From positions 16,802,508-16,866,507 of the forward strand of contig NC_059408.1 in assembly GCF_905220565.1 (NCBI RefSeq): a DNA stretch of 64,000 bases, written 5' to 3'. Shown here piece by piece: positions 1 through 10,630 of this stretch. The position numbers were made by a program, and so were the translations under genes. Within the stretch, counting starts at the first letter, position 1. Every line of letters begins with the position of its first letter. Origin of the DNA: Melitaea cinxia (taxonomy: Eukaryota > Arthropoda > Insecta > Lepidoptera > Nymphalidae). The notes under the pieces were generated by a model. The model saw only the letters and a program-made list of their open reading frames with translations. It was not told the DNA's origin and made no database searches.

Positions 1-170
1 AGAGATTAGCCGGAACAAATAGAAAGACAGACAGACAGACAAAAATTGTAAAAAGTATTATTTTGGTATATGTACCGTGTATAGATCCATATGCAATAAG
101 TGAAAATCGGTTATTTTAATATTACAAACAGACATTCCAATTTTATTTATATGTATATAAAACCACCCCA
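1..170. repeat. Probable interspersed repeat fragment with (GACA)n
   Basis: A short GACA microsatellite (about 26-43) is followed by a stretch resembling, from memory, a common lepidopteran dispersed repeat. It ends near the AT-rich run at about 150-165. The class is not determined and there is no second copy in this window to support it. Confidence 0.35.
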
Positions 171-752
171 TCTCAACGAATCTTCCAAGTGAAATAAAAT
201 TCACAAAGACGAGAAAGTGATGTTGGAAGTTTATTTTTAAAACTGACCTAGAGAAATGTGCAATAAAAATTATGACGCAATTTTAAAATTTACTTATAAG
301 ACACTATTGTATACGAAAAAGAATTTTCATTTCAAACCATATAAGTATAAAATTTCCGAGGGAAATTCATTTAAAATTTGTATGTAAATGAGTTGTATTC
401 CAGTGCGTTCGGACAACGAACGCTGTATCACAATGTAAGCAACGGCTTCCTGCGCAACTTGTACACGGAGATATATCAACAAATGCAAGAAATATGCAAA
501 GCATATTCATGTTTTATTCAGAATATACCAGATGAGATAGATTAAAAATTTAACTATTACCGTCCGATTCTCGAAAGCTTTGAGGGTGAGATAATGTTGG
601 GCTAGAATAGTTTTATAAATAATAAATAAGTAACGCTTCATAAATTCATCTGCACTAAATCCTGTGTCTAAGGTCGCGAAACATACAGCCATAACACATA
701 AGCAATGATACCTAGATCACGCCAAGTATTTGTAAGACCTATACAAATAATT
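171..752. other. Unannotated AT-rich sequence
   Basis: No repeat shared with the rest of the window, no convincing ORF and no RNA gene seen. Confidence 0.5.
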
Positions 753-1083
753 GTTTTTTTTTATATATCACTAGTTCGGCAAACAAGCGTACGGCTCACC
801 TGATGGTAAGAGATTATAGTATTACCGTAGCTTATAGACGCCTGCAACACCAGAAGCATCGCAAGCGCGTTGCCGACCCAATCCCCAATCCCCCAATAGC
901 TCTGGTCACCTCACTCACCAACAGGAACACAATACTGCTTGAAAACAGTGTTATTTAGCTGTGGTCTTCTGTAAGGTCGAAGGACATTCCCGCTGTGCCC
1001 TACCTCAGTTAATGTTACCTGCGGTGATCGAACTCGTAACCGCTATCACGTCAGTCAGCTGCTGTGACTGCTGCATCAACTAC
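753..1083 (-). repeat. Family D tRNA-headed SINE (copy 1)
   Basis: This is the fullest of the four D copies. Read on the minus strand, it has a head with a B-box-like stretch (GAGTTCGATCACC, near 1025-1040). The body follows, shared with copies near 12.0, 31.0 and 56.0 kb. It ends in a hydrophilic-looking, A-rich tail, seen here as a T run at about 753-762. The body's marker is the segment reading CATCAGGTGAGCCGTACG on the minus strand (around 790-805). Presumed non-autonomous and LINE-mobilised; the partner LINE was not identified. Confidence 0.65.
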
Positions 1084-1468
1084 AATCTTTAGTCGTAACC
1101 GATGTTAAGACCGCATAAATTTCGATCAGTGGTAAATTCAAGAGTAGTAATGACTTGTGTATTATTTCGGAATTTCAACAATATACATCTGAAAGCACAT
1201 TACAATTGAGTAAACAGTTTTCACATAAGTAATATTTGACGGATTATCTTTAAATAAAATTTCTCAATTATGTTGTTAAGTTTTACTGAATAAATAATAC
1301 TCGTATCTCGTTTGTAAATAAATAAAACACATTACATTTATTGCGACCATGCTCAAATTCAAATTACTTTGTCTTATAATGAATTACAAGCACAATACGT
1401 CGTTATACTTGTAGAACTTAGTACCAAGCTTATTTTGCTCTCTAGAAATCGAATCACCATTAAGACCA
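1084..1468. other. Unannotated AT-rich sequence
   Basis: Nothing recognised. Confidence 0.5.
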
Positions 1469-1640
1469 TTGAAGTAAAACTTCTTTAAACACGCTTGACT
1501 TAACGAGTAAGCTGGTGAATGCGTGACGAGAGCGTTACGAAAAGTGTGATCGGGTTAGGCGAACGGAGGAAGAGAGACAGGTACGAGCATACATTTTCTT
1601 TTTCTCTTTCTCCACTAGATAATAATTCCAACTTATCTTA
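1469..1640 (+). repeat. Family J dispersed repeat (copy 1)
   Basis: Begins with an AAACTTCTTTA-type segment and carries GCGTGACGAGAGCGTTACG about 50 bp in. The same order of motifs recurs near 35.65, 36.80 and 42.22 kb. The later part (CTAAGACACAGTGCAGG) of the other copies is not found here, so this copy is truncated or diverged at its right end. Class unknown; no terminal inverted repeats or poly(A) were recognised. Confidence 0.5.
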
Positions 1641-2197
1641 TAGGTACTCAGTTAGAAATCACACTGTACAAGGTACACGTAAATCCGTAGCCAAGTATGC
1701 CCTGAATTTCGCACTTGACCAGATTTCAAAACAGTTCATGGCAAATTGACCCTTATGTCATAAGTCCAAATATCAGATTTGCGTTATAAGATATGACAAT
1801 CGTGGTCATCGTTCGCTGTACACGTAACGGCAATTATGTATCCACCGAGTTGGAATGCGAACATTCCTAGAATATATAATCAGCACTTAGCGCCTTATGT
1901 ATATTAATCAGAAGCGTTGAGCACCTATATACAATTAATATAAACACCTTAATTAAAATTACAAGATATCTTGGAATTATTTTTTTAAGTTAATTAATTT
2001 ATAATTTATACACTTTTCTTTTTATAACGTTATATAAGTTACAATTTTTTCTTTTACATTCAATTATTGAAATAAATTTTAATATATCTATTATCTTTTG
2101 CGAAGTAATTCTCACAAAGTAGTTCCTTTAAAAGGTTTGTTTGCTTTCAGTCAGGTTTATTGACTGTAAAGTCGTTAAACTTGTTACTGCTTCCGCC
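1641..2197. other. Unannotated AT-rich sequence
   Basis: Very AT-rich between about 1910 and 2100. No repeat or gene recognised. Confidence 0.5.
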
Positions 2198-2716
2198 TTT
2201 TTAACCGACTTCCAAAAAAGAGGATGATCTCAATTCGTCTGTATTTGTTTTTTAATTGTGTTTGCTGGCAAACGAAAAAAACTAACTTCATTTTCATCGA
2301 CAAATAATACAACGTAGGTAGACGAGAAAATAGTCAAGTAAATACGCATTATCAAAGATTACTCTGAAAGTAATCATTACATCTCTATCAAATTTAAATT
2401 AAACGACAATGCAAGCATCAGTCTTCGATTAAAATAAGAATTATTTAAAATCGGTACACCTAGTAAATAGTTATGATATAATACATCGTAGGTACCCGAG
2501 AAAATAATCAAATAAATACGCATTATTAGATATAACTCGAAAATTACTCGTTAAAAATTACGCTCCATTAAATTTAAATGACACCACATGACACGCACCA
2601 CCTTTTAATTTCAAAACAAATCATCAAAATCGGTCCACCCGGTAAATAGTTCTGAGGTAACATAAATAAAAAATTCTGTCGAATCGAGAAACTGGGGAGC
2701 CAGTAAAAAAGTCGAA
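2198..2716 (+). repeat. Family A repeat, composite of two pieces (copy 1)
   Basis: The first ~55 bp is an inverted right end (TTAACCGACTTCC at 2201). It abuts a forward left end at about 2253 with the GTTTGCTGGCAAAC hairpin. Two monomers follow, with equivalent points at 2335 and 2509, so the period is 174 bp. It ends with a decayed GTCGAATCGAGAA right end. The head-to-tail join of an inverted and a forward fragment shows two insertion or rearrangement events. Confidence 0.7.
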
Positions 2717-2826
2717 GGAAGGTAGGCCGGTGCGATTTGTTCTATCGACTATGATTACAGTCTCGTTAAAAAGATCGTAAACGCCATGCAAAACGCGTCA
2801 CTTATGCGTTTTAAGTGATAATGAAT

Positions 2827-3122
2827 TTTTTAATATCATATCAAAATCGACCGTTCCAGCGGTGATCGAACCTGCATCTCCAACTGACCGTGTTCATTGT
2901 AATATGAAACTTTGAATAGTTACGGGTTTCTGTAAAGAGCTCACTATGGACGGCGCCACGGTCGCTTAGACCGAATAGAAAATCATCATACCAAAAATTT
3001 CAATTTAGCGGGTACATCGTTCCATAGCTTAATTGGCTAGAGCACCGACACGGTTAGTCGAAGATGCAGGTTCAATCCCCGAAGGAACGGTCGATTTTTG
3101 ATATGATATTAAAAAATGTTTA
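2827..3122 (+). repeat. Family E foldback element with tRNA-like arms (copy 1)
   Basis: The right part contains a degenerate 72-nt tRNA-like sequence (3018-3089) with acceptor arms CGTTCC and GGAACG, and an A box. The left end (about 2830-2894) is an inverted copy of the 3' half of the same tRNA-like unit and its flank (ATATCATATCAAAA against TTTTGATATGATAT). The element therefore has imperfect inverted ends of about 65 bp. The middle (2895-3000) is unrelated sequence. A second copy, holding only the right half, lies at 12096-12242. Mechanism not established. Confidence 0.6.
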
Positions 3123-3249
3123 GAATTTCCTAATGTGTGGGTAACAAAAAAATAAAATCGTACAGATTAATAATGTATTCTACCTCACTATCTACTTTCA
3201 TATCACTGTATGTTTATATTTCTTTTTTTTTATTCTTTTCATCTTATAA

Positions 3250-3342
3250 CATACACACACGGTCGTCTGTTCCTATCGTAAGCAACTTAATGCTTGTGTT
3301 ACCTGTAACTCTTATAACTATTTTTTTATATATATACAGAGA

Positions 3343-3394
<52 letters not shown>

Positions 3395-3488
3395 AAATAC
3401 AAATATTACACCCAGACTGAGGCGGGAATCGAAATCGCAATCCGCGGAACAGAAGTAGGGTCACTACAAATTGCGCCAACGGGCTAGT
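3250..3488 (-). repeat. Family I tRNA-derived SINE (copy 1)
   Basis: On the minus strand it starts with a pol III-like head (ACTAGCCCGTTGGCGCAA, ending at 3488) and a B-box-like TTCGATTCCC. It continues through a (TA)n stretch to the diagnostic tail, seen on + as GTAAGCAACTTAATGCTTGTG near 3278-3300. The (TA)n at 3347-3391 inflates an otherwise spurious reading frame. The best full copy is at 26372-26610. Confidence 0.7.
3347..3391. repeat. (TA)n microsatellite
   Basis: Uninterrupted TA dinucleotide run inside family I copy 1; a common site of length change. Confidence 0.9.
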
Positions 3489-4002
3489 TCCTTTCTTTAT
3501 CGGGTCCCATTTTCGTTCCATCGAGTTTCAAATCACAACGATTCTAGAAAAGTTTCACTTCAAAAAAAACTCAATGTAACGCTCAACATAACAATACAAC
3601 AAAGACAGCGCCAATCACAAAATACTTTGTCAATAAAATCATACAGCAGTCACTATATCGTGCATGGAGGGACTTACCAACGATCATCACTACTACATAC
3701 CACTGCAGTACAACGCTTCAGCCATCGTGGTTAAACTTGCTCCGCATTAAATAATAAACCGTCCCTCGAGCCTGAATTAATTACTGTTCCGTACATATTC
3801 CGCTTAATTATTTACCGACGACAAACAGGCGTACTCGCTGCCTTCAATTTGTTCCACTCCACTGAGGTATTTAGCCTCGGATTATAAGTCAGAAATCGGT
3901 TTGTAAACTATTTTGTTTATAAAATCTTAGTGTAGATTTTGATATATTAAAGAAGTATCAGTCAGTTTCGACACTCGTCTGGAACTACTACTCCTTACTC
4001 AC
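3489..4002. other. Unannotated sequence
   Basis: Unique in this window. The frame that is open across 3471-3734 has no recognisable protein features. Confidence 0.5.
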
Positions 4003-4312
4003 TTCAGCCTATTGCAGTCCACTGCTAGATATAGGCCTCCACAAGTTCGCGGCGAAAATGGCGTGAACTCATGTGTGTTGCCCATAGTCACAACGCTGAG
4101 CAGGCAGGTTGGGGCTTTGTCAAACCGAAGACGCTGCTGCCCGTCTTCGGCCTATGTATTTCAAAGCCTGTAGTTGGGTGGTTATCCGGCCGTCGGTCAG
4201 CTTTTTAAGTTCCAAGGTTGTAGTGGAACTGTGTTATCCTTTAGTCGCCTCTTACGACACCCATGGGAAGAGAGGGGGTGGCTATATTCTTTACTGTCAT
4301 AACCACACAGCA
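4003..4312 (-). repeat. Family B SINE with RTE-like 3' tail (copy 1)
   Basis: Minus orientation. The 5' end lies at about 4312 (complement of CCACACAGCA) and the 3' tail at about 4003 (complement of AGCCTATTGCAGTCCACTGC). The tail matches the 3' end of the RTE-like LINE fragment at 58580-58858, implying mobilisation by RTE machinery. A ~40-bp internal deletion relative to copy 2 removes part of the GGTTGGCGACCGC region. Confidence 0.75.
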
Positions 4313-4874
4313 CACTACTCGTTAAGAACTGTGATATTTAAAAATTCAAATATTTTATTAATTTAATCAAATTACAACTAATTAAAACGACAGAACTCTA
4401 AAATCAAAACAAATATAAAATATAAAAATAATTCATATCTTGGTATAGATAGAGGCATCATTCTCTTCTTCTGATAAATCATAAACATGTAGACGTCTAA
4501 GTTAAGTCAGACACTAATTATATCGTCGGAGAGTTCCTTGTAACAAGTGCAACACTCGAAGTGATTCAATTTCACATGTAATTACATATGGTACATAAAT
4601 AAATCGTAAGTGCGTCGTCGATCCGGCGCGAACTCGAGAGCTCATAAAATTAAATCCGCTCGATTGGTTCACGAGTGGCTAATCTCACAAGAACAGTCTG
4701 GCTCCTTGTGACATTCTTCGACTTTTGATCACATCTCTCGAACAAACATTGTAATTATTTTAAAGAAAATAAGTAGGAATTTATCTTCACTTAAAATAAT
4801 AATTTCAAATTGCGATTGACAATTTACGTCGTCGTCATGATATATAAAACATGAAAATTATTTTTTATATATAA
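4313..4874. other. Unannotated AT-rich sequence
   Basis: No repeat or gene recognised; there is a short GC-richer patch at 4610-4700. Confidence 0.5.
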
Positions 4875-5003
4875 CTAGTGACCCGCCCCGGCTTTGCGCG
4901 GGTGAAAAGCATTTACTAAATATACTACAAAGCAAATACTAAATATACTCAGAATGTCTTTATATACAACGTTCACAGCTTCTTTGTCATCATTACATAG
5001 TAT
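4875..5003 (-). mobile_element. Short Helitron-like end (CTAG, GC hairpin)
   Basis: On the minus strand the sequence ends with a GC-rich stem (CCCGCGCAAAGCCGGGGCGG) followed by CTAG at 4878-4875 and then T. This is the Helitron 3' signature (hairpin, CTRR, insertion between A and T). The 5' part is lost; family A copy 2 begins at 5004. Confidence 0.5.
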
Positions 5004-5768
5004 ATAATTGTGTTTGCTCGCAAACGAAAAAAAAACCGACTTCAATTACATCGACGAGTAATACAACGTAGATCGACGACAAAATAGTCAAGTAACTACG
5101 CGTTATCAAAGATTACTCAAAAAGTAGTTATCAGATCTCAATAAAATTTATATGTGACCACATGACAAACATCAGCTTTCGATTAAATTAAAAATTATTA
5201 AAATCGGTACACCCAGTAAAAAGTTATAGCGGATTTTCAAGAGTTTCCCTCGATTTCTCTGGGATCCCATCATCAGATCCTGGTTTTCTTATCATGGTAT
5301 CAAACTACAGATATCCCCTTTCCAACAAAAAAAGAATTATCAAAATCGGTACATCCAGTAGAAAGTTATTGCGGATTTTCGAGAGTTTCCCTCGATTTCT
5401 CTGGGATCCCATCATCAGATCCTAGTTTCGTTATCATGGTACCAAACTAGGGATATCCTCTTTCCAACAAAAAAAGAATTATCAAAATCGGTATATCCAG
5501 TAGAAAGTTATGCGGTATAATACAACGTAGGTCGACGAAAAAAGCGTCAAGTAAAAACGCATTATTAGATATAACTCGAAAAGTAGTTGTTAGATCTCAA
5601 ATAAATTTAAATGGGACCAATTGGCACACAAAACCTTTCGATTAAAACAAAATTTGTCGAAATCGGTCCACACGGGCAAAAGTTCTGATGTAACATACAT
5701 AAAAAAAAAAAAAAAAAAAAAATACAGTCGAATTGAGAACCTCCTCCTTTTTTGGAAGTCGGTTAAAA
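5004..5768 (+). repeat. Family A repeat, near full length (copy 2)
   Basis: The left end is ATAATTGTG plus the GTTTGCTCGCAAAC hairpin; the right end is GAAGTCGGTTAAAA. It contains two ~174-bp monomers separated by two tandem copies of a 142-bp module; the module's CATCAGAT lies at 5271 and 5413. The monomer reference points 5089 and 5548 differ by 459 bp, close to 174 plus twice 142. A run of ~22 A lies at 5701. There is no coding capacity; non-autonomous, class unknown. Confidence 0.8.
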
Positions 5769-5819
5769 ACAAAGTTGTTTCCCGTTGTCCGTGAGCTTAG
5801 ATCTTCAAAACATTCACAT

Positions 5820-6165
5820 TAGCCTATCGCAGTCCACTACTGGACATAGGCCTTCGCGAGTTCGAGCTAAAAATGGCGTGAACTCGTGTGTTTTGCCCAT
5901 AATCACCACGCTGGGCAGGCGGGTTGGCGACAGCAGGGCTGGCGGGTTGGCGACCGCAGGGCTGGCTTTGGTGCACCGAAGACGCTGCTGCCCGTCTTCA
6001 GCCTGTGTATTTCAAAGCCAGCAGTTGGATGGCTATCCCGCCGTCAGTCTTTCGGCTTTTTAAGTTCCAAGGTGGTAATGGAACTGTGCTATCCCATAGT
6101 CGCCTCTTATGACACCCACGGGAAGAGAGGGATGGCAATATTCTTTAATGCCGTAACCACACAGC
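5820..6165 (-). repeat. Family B SINE (copy 2)
   Basis: Nearly full length in minus orientation, about 345 bp. It contains a short extra tandem repeat of the GGCGGGTTGGCGACNGCAGG segment (5928-5965), seen twice in a row and only once in other copies. The RTE-like 3' tail is at 5820-5850. Confidence 0.8.
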
Positions 6166-6940
6166 AATGTAATGTGTTTAAAACATTGTAGTACATTATT
6201 TTGATCTATCTCGTAGGGTTCAGCTAGCGTTCGCAATGTAAGCGCAAAAATGTGTTTATTTACGACATCACCTTTAAAACTCTTAAATTATCAGTGTTCC
6301 TTTGCGTAAATAATATCTCTTTGTCCACGTAGTCAGCTGGTTTTAAGTCTATACGGAATTTTGTTTTTGTTATTAATATAAAGGTACGTCTAGGAATAAC
6401 TAAGTTGAGTAGACGGTAATAATGAACAGAGCTATACCTAATTGACTACATCAAACTACTACTTACAAAAGCGGAACCAGTAACCTCTTAAAGCCAACTG
6501 TAGTTATATATGAAGCAACTGTTGAAAAGTACTTACTAAAGCCCTTTTGAATTATGTATATTTTGAATTTGAATTTGATGTGTCCGTGATATCGCCAACC
6601 CTAGAAATGGAGTTAACTTACTTTAAGTATCGTCGTTCTAGAACTCTCCCGCGCGAAGTAATATCAAAGAACATTTTTTTGTGATATGTTACGCTTATTC
6701 TAAAAGTTACGAAAAAACCCGATAACGTTCTTTATTGTACCGAAACATTAGCCTGCTCGAAAAAATATAATGTAAGTTAGACAGTTACTTCATAACACTT
6801 GTAAAAAATCCTTTCAGAAAAAACTAGTTCAAATATGATTTATGATTTTAGTTTTATAGCATTAAAATCATATTTAGCGAATAATGTTTTTTTTTTTAGT
6901 ACCTTTAATTTATAACTAAATTGTGATATTTTTGTATACA
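6166..6940. other. Unannotated sequence with a LINE-tail-like segment
   Basis: Mostly unique AT-rich DNA. At about 6465-6592 the sequence ends in CCCTTTTGAATTATGTATAT followed by TTTGAATTTGAATTTGA. This resembles, from memory, the 3' tail of a common lepidopteran non-LTR element on the + strand, but there is no second copy here to test it. Confidence 0.4.
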
Positions 6941-7388
6941 TTTTTAACCGACCTCAAAAAAGGAGGAGGTTACTCAATTCGACCGTATATATATATATAT
7001 ATTTTTTTTATGTATGTTCAGGGATAACTTCGTCGTTTATGAAGCAATTTTGATAATTCTTTTTTTGTTGAAAAGGAAATATCCCTGGTGTGGTACCATA
7101 ATAAGGAAACCAGGATCTAATGATGGGATCCTAGATAAATCGAGGAAAACTCAAAAATCCGCATAACTTTTTACTGGGTGTACCGATTTTGATGATTTTT
7201 AATTTAATCGAAAGCCGATGTTTATCATGTGGTCACATTTAAATTTCATCGAGATCTGATTACAACTTTTGGAGTAATCTTTGATAATACGTATTTACTT
7301 GACTATTTTTTCGTCTACCTACGTTGTAATACTTTGTCGATATAATTGAAGTCAGTTTTTTTTTCGTTTGGCTGCAAACACAATTATT
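6941..7388 (-). repeat. Family A repeat, variant right end (copy 3)
   Basis: Inverted copy: TTTTTAACCGACC at 6941 and the hairpin-bearing left end at about 7370-7388. It carries one 142-bp module and one monomer. The right end has a variant segment (GGGATAACTTCGTCGTTTATGAA) in place of the second monomer; copies 9 and 12 share this segment, defining a subfamily. Confidence 0.75.
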
Positions 7389-7590
7389 ATTACAATTTCA
7401 TTTTATTATTGAATTGCATAATCCTACCCATACGATACAAAATTTTTCCAATCCATACAAAAATATGTTCCACTTTATATAACGATGTTAGCAGGGAAAA
7501 ATATATAAATAATTTTGAATAATGACGTTTCCTTGTTATATACTAATTCTTAAAGAAGTAAAACATTCAATTACTGAAACAATGCTTATT

Positions 7591-7706
7591 CATCATCATC
7601 ATCATCATCATCACTTCAACCTATCGCAGTCCACTGCTGGACAAAAATGGTGTGAATTCATGTGTGTTGCACATAGTCACCACGGTGGACTGGCGGACTG
7701 GTGACT
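7591..7706 (-). repeat. Family B SINE, 5'-truncated (copy 3)
   Basis: Starts with (CAT)n at 7591, the complement of the TGATGA tail typical of RTE-mobilised elements, then the CAGTCCACTGCTGGAC tail. Only ~115 bp is left before sequence identity to the family ends near 7706. Confidence 0.7.
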
Positions 7707-8368
7707 GATATTGTAATAATTATATTTCACTTATTATTAAATTATCTATAAATAATTAAATATTGTAATATTTTGTTTTCGGAAAACAGTAATAAATAAT
7801 TCATTAACCATGTCTTTGATTCTCACACTGTTGTCAAAATTGATTTTTACTTTTCCTGAAAAAAAAAAATGTTTTTGCCGTTAACATTTTGTTGTACGGG
7901 AATAGAAGAATTCCATAGCTGTGTATTTGTAAAATAAATATATCGAATTCAATATCCTTTCAATTCGCTCAAAGAGTTACATACAAAAGTAGGTCGCGTG
8001 GTGCAAATGATTTTGTTATCCGCGCTTCGTTATTCCATTCGACATGGAGAGATGTAATAACGTCGCAGAATAAACAGGAAAGCGAAGCATCGAACGCGGG
8101 AAAAAACACATCCTCAGTCGGAGTCGCCTGGGCCACATTAGCATGTCAAAGCGATCGAGGCGGGCGCCGGCTTAATGCGCGGCCAACGAGCGTAGGCCGG
8201 GAAGTTACAAAAAGCGTGATACGTGCCTTAATAATATGCAAAATGGTCTCTCCTTGATAGAGATTTCAGGCAAAGAGGATCGTTGCTTGAACTTTATCGC
8301 TCAAGTTTTATTTTGTTTTTAGATTTTTTCGTCCAATTTTCAAAGTTACAGCAACTGTACAATAATAT
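7707..8368. other. Unannotated sequence with a GC-rich island
   Basis: AT-rich unique DNA; 8035-8225 is distinctly GC-rich and non-repetitive here (GGCGGGCGCCGGCTTAATGC). Possibly conserved non-coding sequence, but the only evidence is base composition. Confidence 0.35.
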
Positions 8369-8638
8369 ATAATTATGTTTGCTGGCAAACGAAAAAAGCC
8401 GACTTCAATTACATTGACAAGTAATACAACGTAGGTAGATGAAAAAATAGTCAAGTAAATACGTATTATCAAAGATTACTCCAAAAGTTGTAATAAGATC
8501 TCGATGAAATTTAAATGTGACCACATGATAAACATCGGCTTTCGATTAAATTAAAAATCATCAAAATCGGTACACCCAGTAAAAAGTTATGCGGATTTTC
8601 AAGGGTTTCCCCTCGATTTCTCTGGGATCCCATCATCA
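8369..8638 (+). repeat. Family A repeat, right-truncated (copy 4)
   Basis: Left end with the GTTTGCTGGCAAAC hairpin and one monomer, breaking off inside the 142-bp module (GGATCCCATCATCA). Confidence 0.75.
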
Positions 8639-8864
8639 AACGAAAATATTGCATTTGTTTAAAGTCCAGTTTAATAGGGACGTATCATGAACGAAACTAG
8701 TCTTATCCTAAAACACGACAATTATAATTATATCGGTATTATAGCATTAAAAGGTTGTGATATTTATTTTATTAAAACAGTTTTAAGAGCCCTTCGGAAG
8801 CTCTTGAGAGTAAAACCCTCCTCGAAGTATTAAGCCGTAGGACAGAACTCCGATCTGTCGCAAC

Positions 8865-8908
8865 TTTTTTAACCGACTTCCAAAAAAGGAGGAGGTTCTC
8901 AATTCGAC

Positions 8909-8954
<46 letters not shown>

Positions 8955-9650
8955 ATGTTACATCAGAACTTTTGACTCGGTGGAGCGATTTCGACAAATT
9001 TTCTTTCAATCGAAAGGTGGTGTGTGCCAATTGGTCCCATTTAAATTTATTTGAGATCTAACAACTACTTTTCGAGCTATATCTAATAATGCGTTTTTAC
9101 TTGACGCTTTTTTCGTCGACCTACGTTGTATTATACCGCATAACTTTCTACTGGATGTACGGATTTTGATAATTCTTTTTTTTTTGTTGGAAAGGAGATA
9201 TCCCAAGTTTAGTACCATCATAAGGAAACCAGGATCTGATGATGGGATCCTAGAGAAATCGAGGGAAACTCTTGAAAATCCGCAATAACTTTTTACTAGG
9301 TGTACCAATTTTGATAATTCTTTTTTTGTTGGAAAGAAGATATCTCTAGTTTAGTACCATGATAGGGAAACCAGGATCTGATGATGGGACCCCAGAGAAA
9401 TCGAGGGAACTTCTTGAAAATCCGCAATAACTTTTTATTAGGTTTAGCGATTTTAATGATTTTTAATTTAATCGAAAGCCGAAGTTTATCATGTGGTCAC
9501 ATTTAAATTTCATCGAGATCTGATAACTACTTTTTGAGTAATCTTTGATAATGCGCAGTTACTTGAGTATTTTTTCGTCGATCTACGTTGTATTACTCGT
9601 CGATGTAATTGAAGTCGGTTTTTTTTTCGTTTGCGAGCAAACACAATTAT
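8865..9650 (-). repeat. Family A repeat, near full length (copy 5)
   Basis: Inverted full copy with a T run of about 33 near 8918-8950. It has two 142-bp modules (AGGATCTGAT at 9231, AGGATCTG at 9373) between two monomers, the same architecture as copy 2. The left-end hairpin GTTTGCGAGCAAAC lies at about 9629. Confidence 0.8.
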
Positions 9651-10427
9651 TTATTTAAACATTTCTTTGATCTCCGCTAAAGTACTTAACATTTAATGTG
9701 ACTGTATCTTAGTATTTGTAAGGTTTCTTGTTCAAACCGTTACAAATGCATTTGTAATGCTCGCGTCTAATGACTGCTGAGAGTCTTATCGACTTAGCAG
9801 AGTTAGTTGTTATTTGATATCATGATAGCCGCTTAAAGTATGGACTTAGAAAACATGTCTTGCATTCATTTTAAATAAAGTGAACTTTTACTTGCGTCCC
9901 TATGCGGACGTAGCCTCGACCGGCCGACCCGTGTGCGACCGGCGACGTGACAGTACCATCTTAGTACGAGTACTTTGCCGGTCGCGCGTCGGCACCACTT
10001 ATTTTGAATGCAAGATAAGTAATGGATAGATAATAATGCATATAAGTTGAGGAATGGTCTAATTTTAGTATTTAAAATGTTTGGTGACAGAAATTTGTTG
10101 TAGTTACAGTGTAAAACAAATCGTAATGTATCTGTGAACTGTTGGATTTGTATTTTTACCCACATAATATGTTGATAGTTTCTCATGTAAGTGACTGTGA
10201 GATGTCAATGAGAAAATAAATATTCTTTAAACCTAAGTAAGGCAATAAAGGCACAGCTTGTGCTCCGTGGTTTTACCCACGTTCATTTGAGAAAAAGCAT
10301 ACTAAAATATTATATAGCCATCCTCGGTAAAAAGGCTATCCAGTACATTTTTTTTTTGTTCAATTCAGACCAGTAGTTCCTGAGATTAGCGCATTGAAAT
10401 AAACAAACTTTTCAGCTTTATAATATA
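9651..10427. other. Unannotated sequence; GC-rich hairpin and repeat fragment
   Basis: A GC-rich inverted repeat lies at 9924-9992 (arms GCGACCGGC at 9935-9943 and GCCGGTCGC at 9977-9985, extended by CCGAC and GTCGG). The segment 10241-10427, ending in CAGCTTTATAATA, resembles from memory a common lepidopteran repeat. No gene recognised. Confidence 0.4.
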
Positions 10428-10630
10428 CTAGCGACCCGCCCCGGCTTCGCACGGTTGCAAAAACTATCAGTGTTCCTCTATTATATTATGCATGTTTTAT
10501 ACATATAAACCTACCTCTTTAATCACTCTATCTATTAAAAAAACACATCGAAATCCGTTGCGTAGTTTTAAAGATTTAAGCATACATATGGACAGAGAAT
10601 GCGACTTTGTTTTATACATTGTAGTGATAT
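10428..10630 (-). mobile_element. Non-autonomous Helitron-like fragment
   Basis: On the minus strand it ends with a GC-rich segment (CGTGCGAAGCCGGGGCGGGT) and then CTAG (10431-10428) followed by T, as expected for a Helitron 3' end. The 5' boundary near 10630 is approximate. The hairpin resembles that of 11330-11651. Confidence 0.5.

Noticed and set aside
3137..3487. 116-codon frame with long YI repeats
   Set aside because: Mostly translation of a (TA)n microsatellite and a SINE.
5886..6191. Frames inside family B copies (for example 5785-6191, 28457-28838, 47229-47493, 57806-58012)
   Set aside because: They recur only because the SINE recurs; different copies break the frames at random.
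9866..10186. 106-codon minus-strand frame
   Set aside because: No domain or composition typical of protein; it crosses the GC hairpin.
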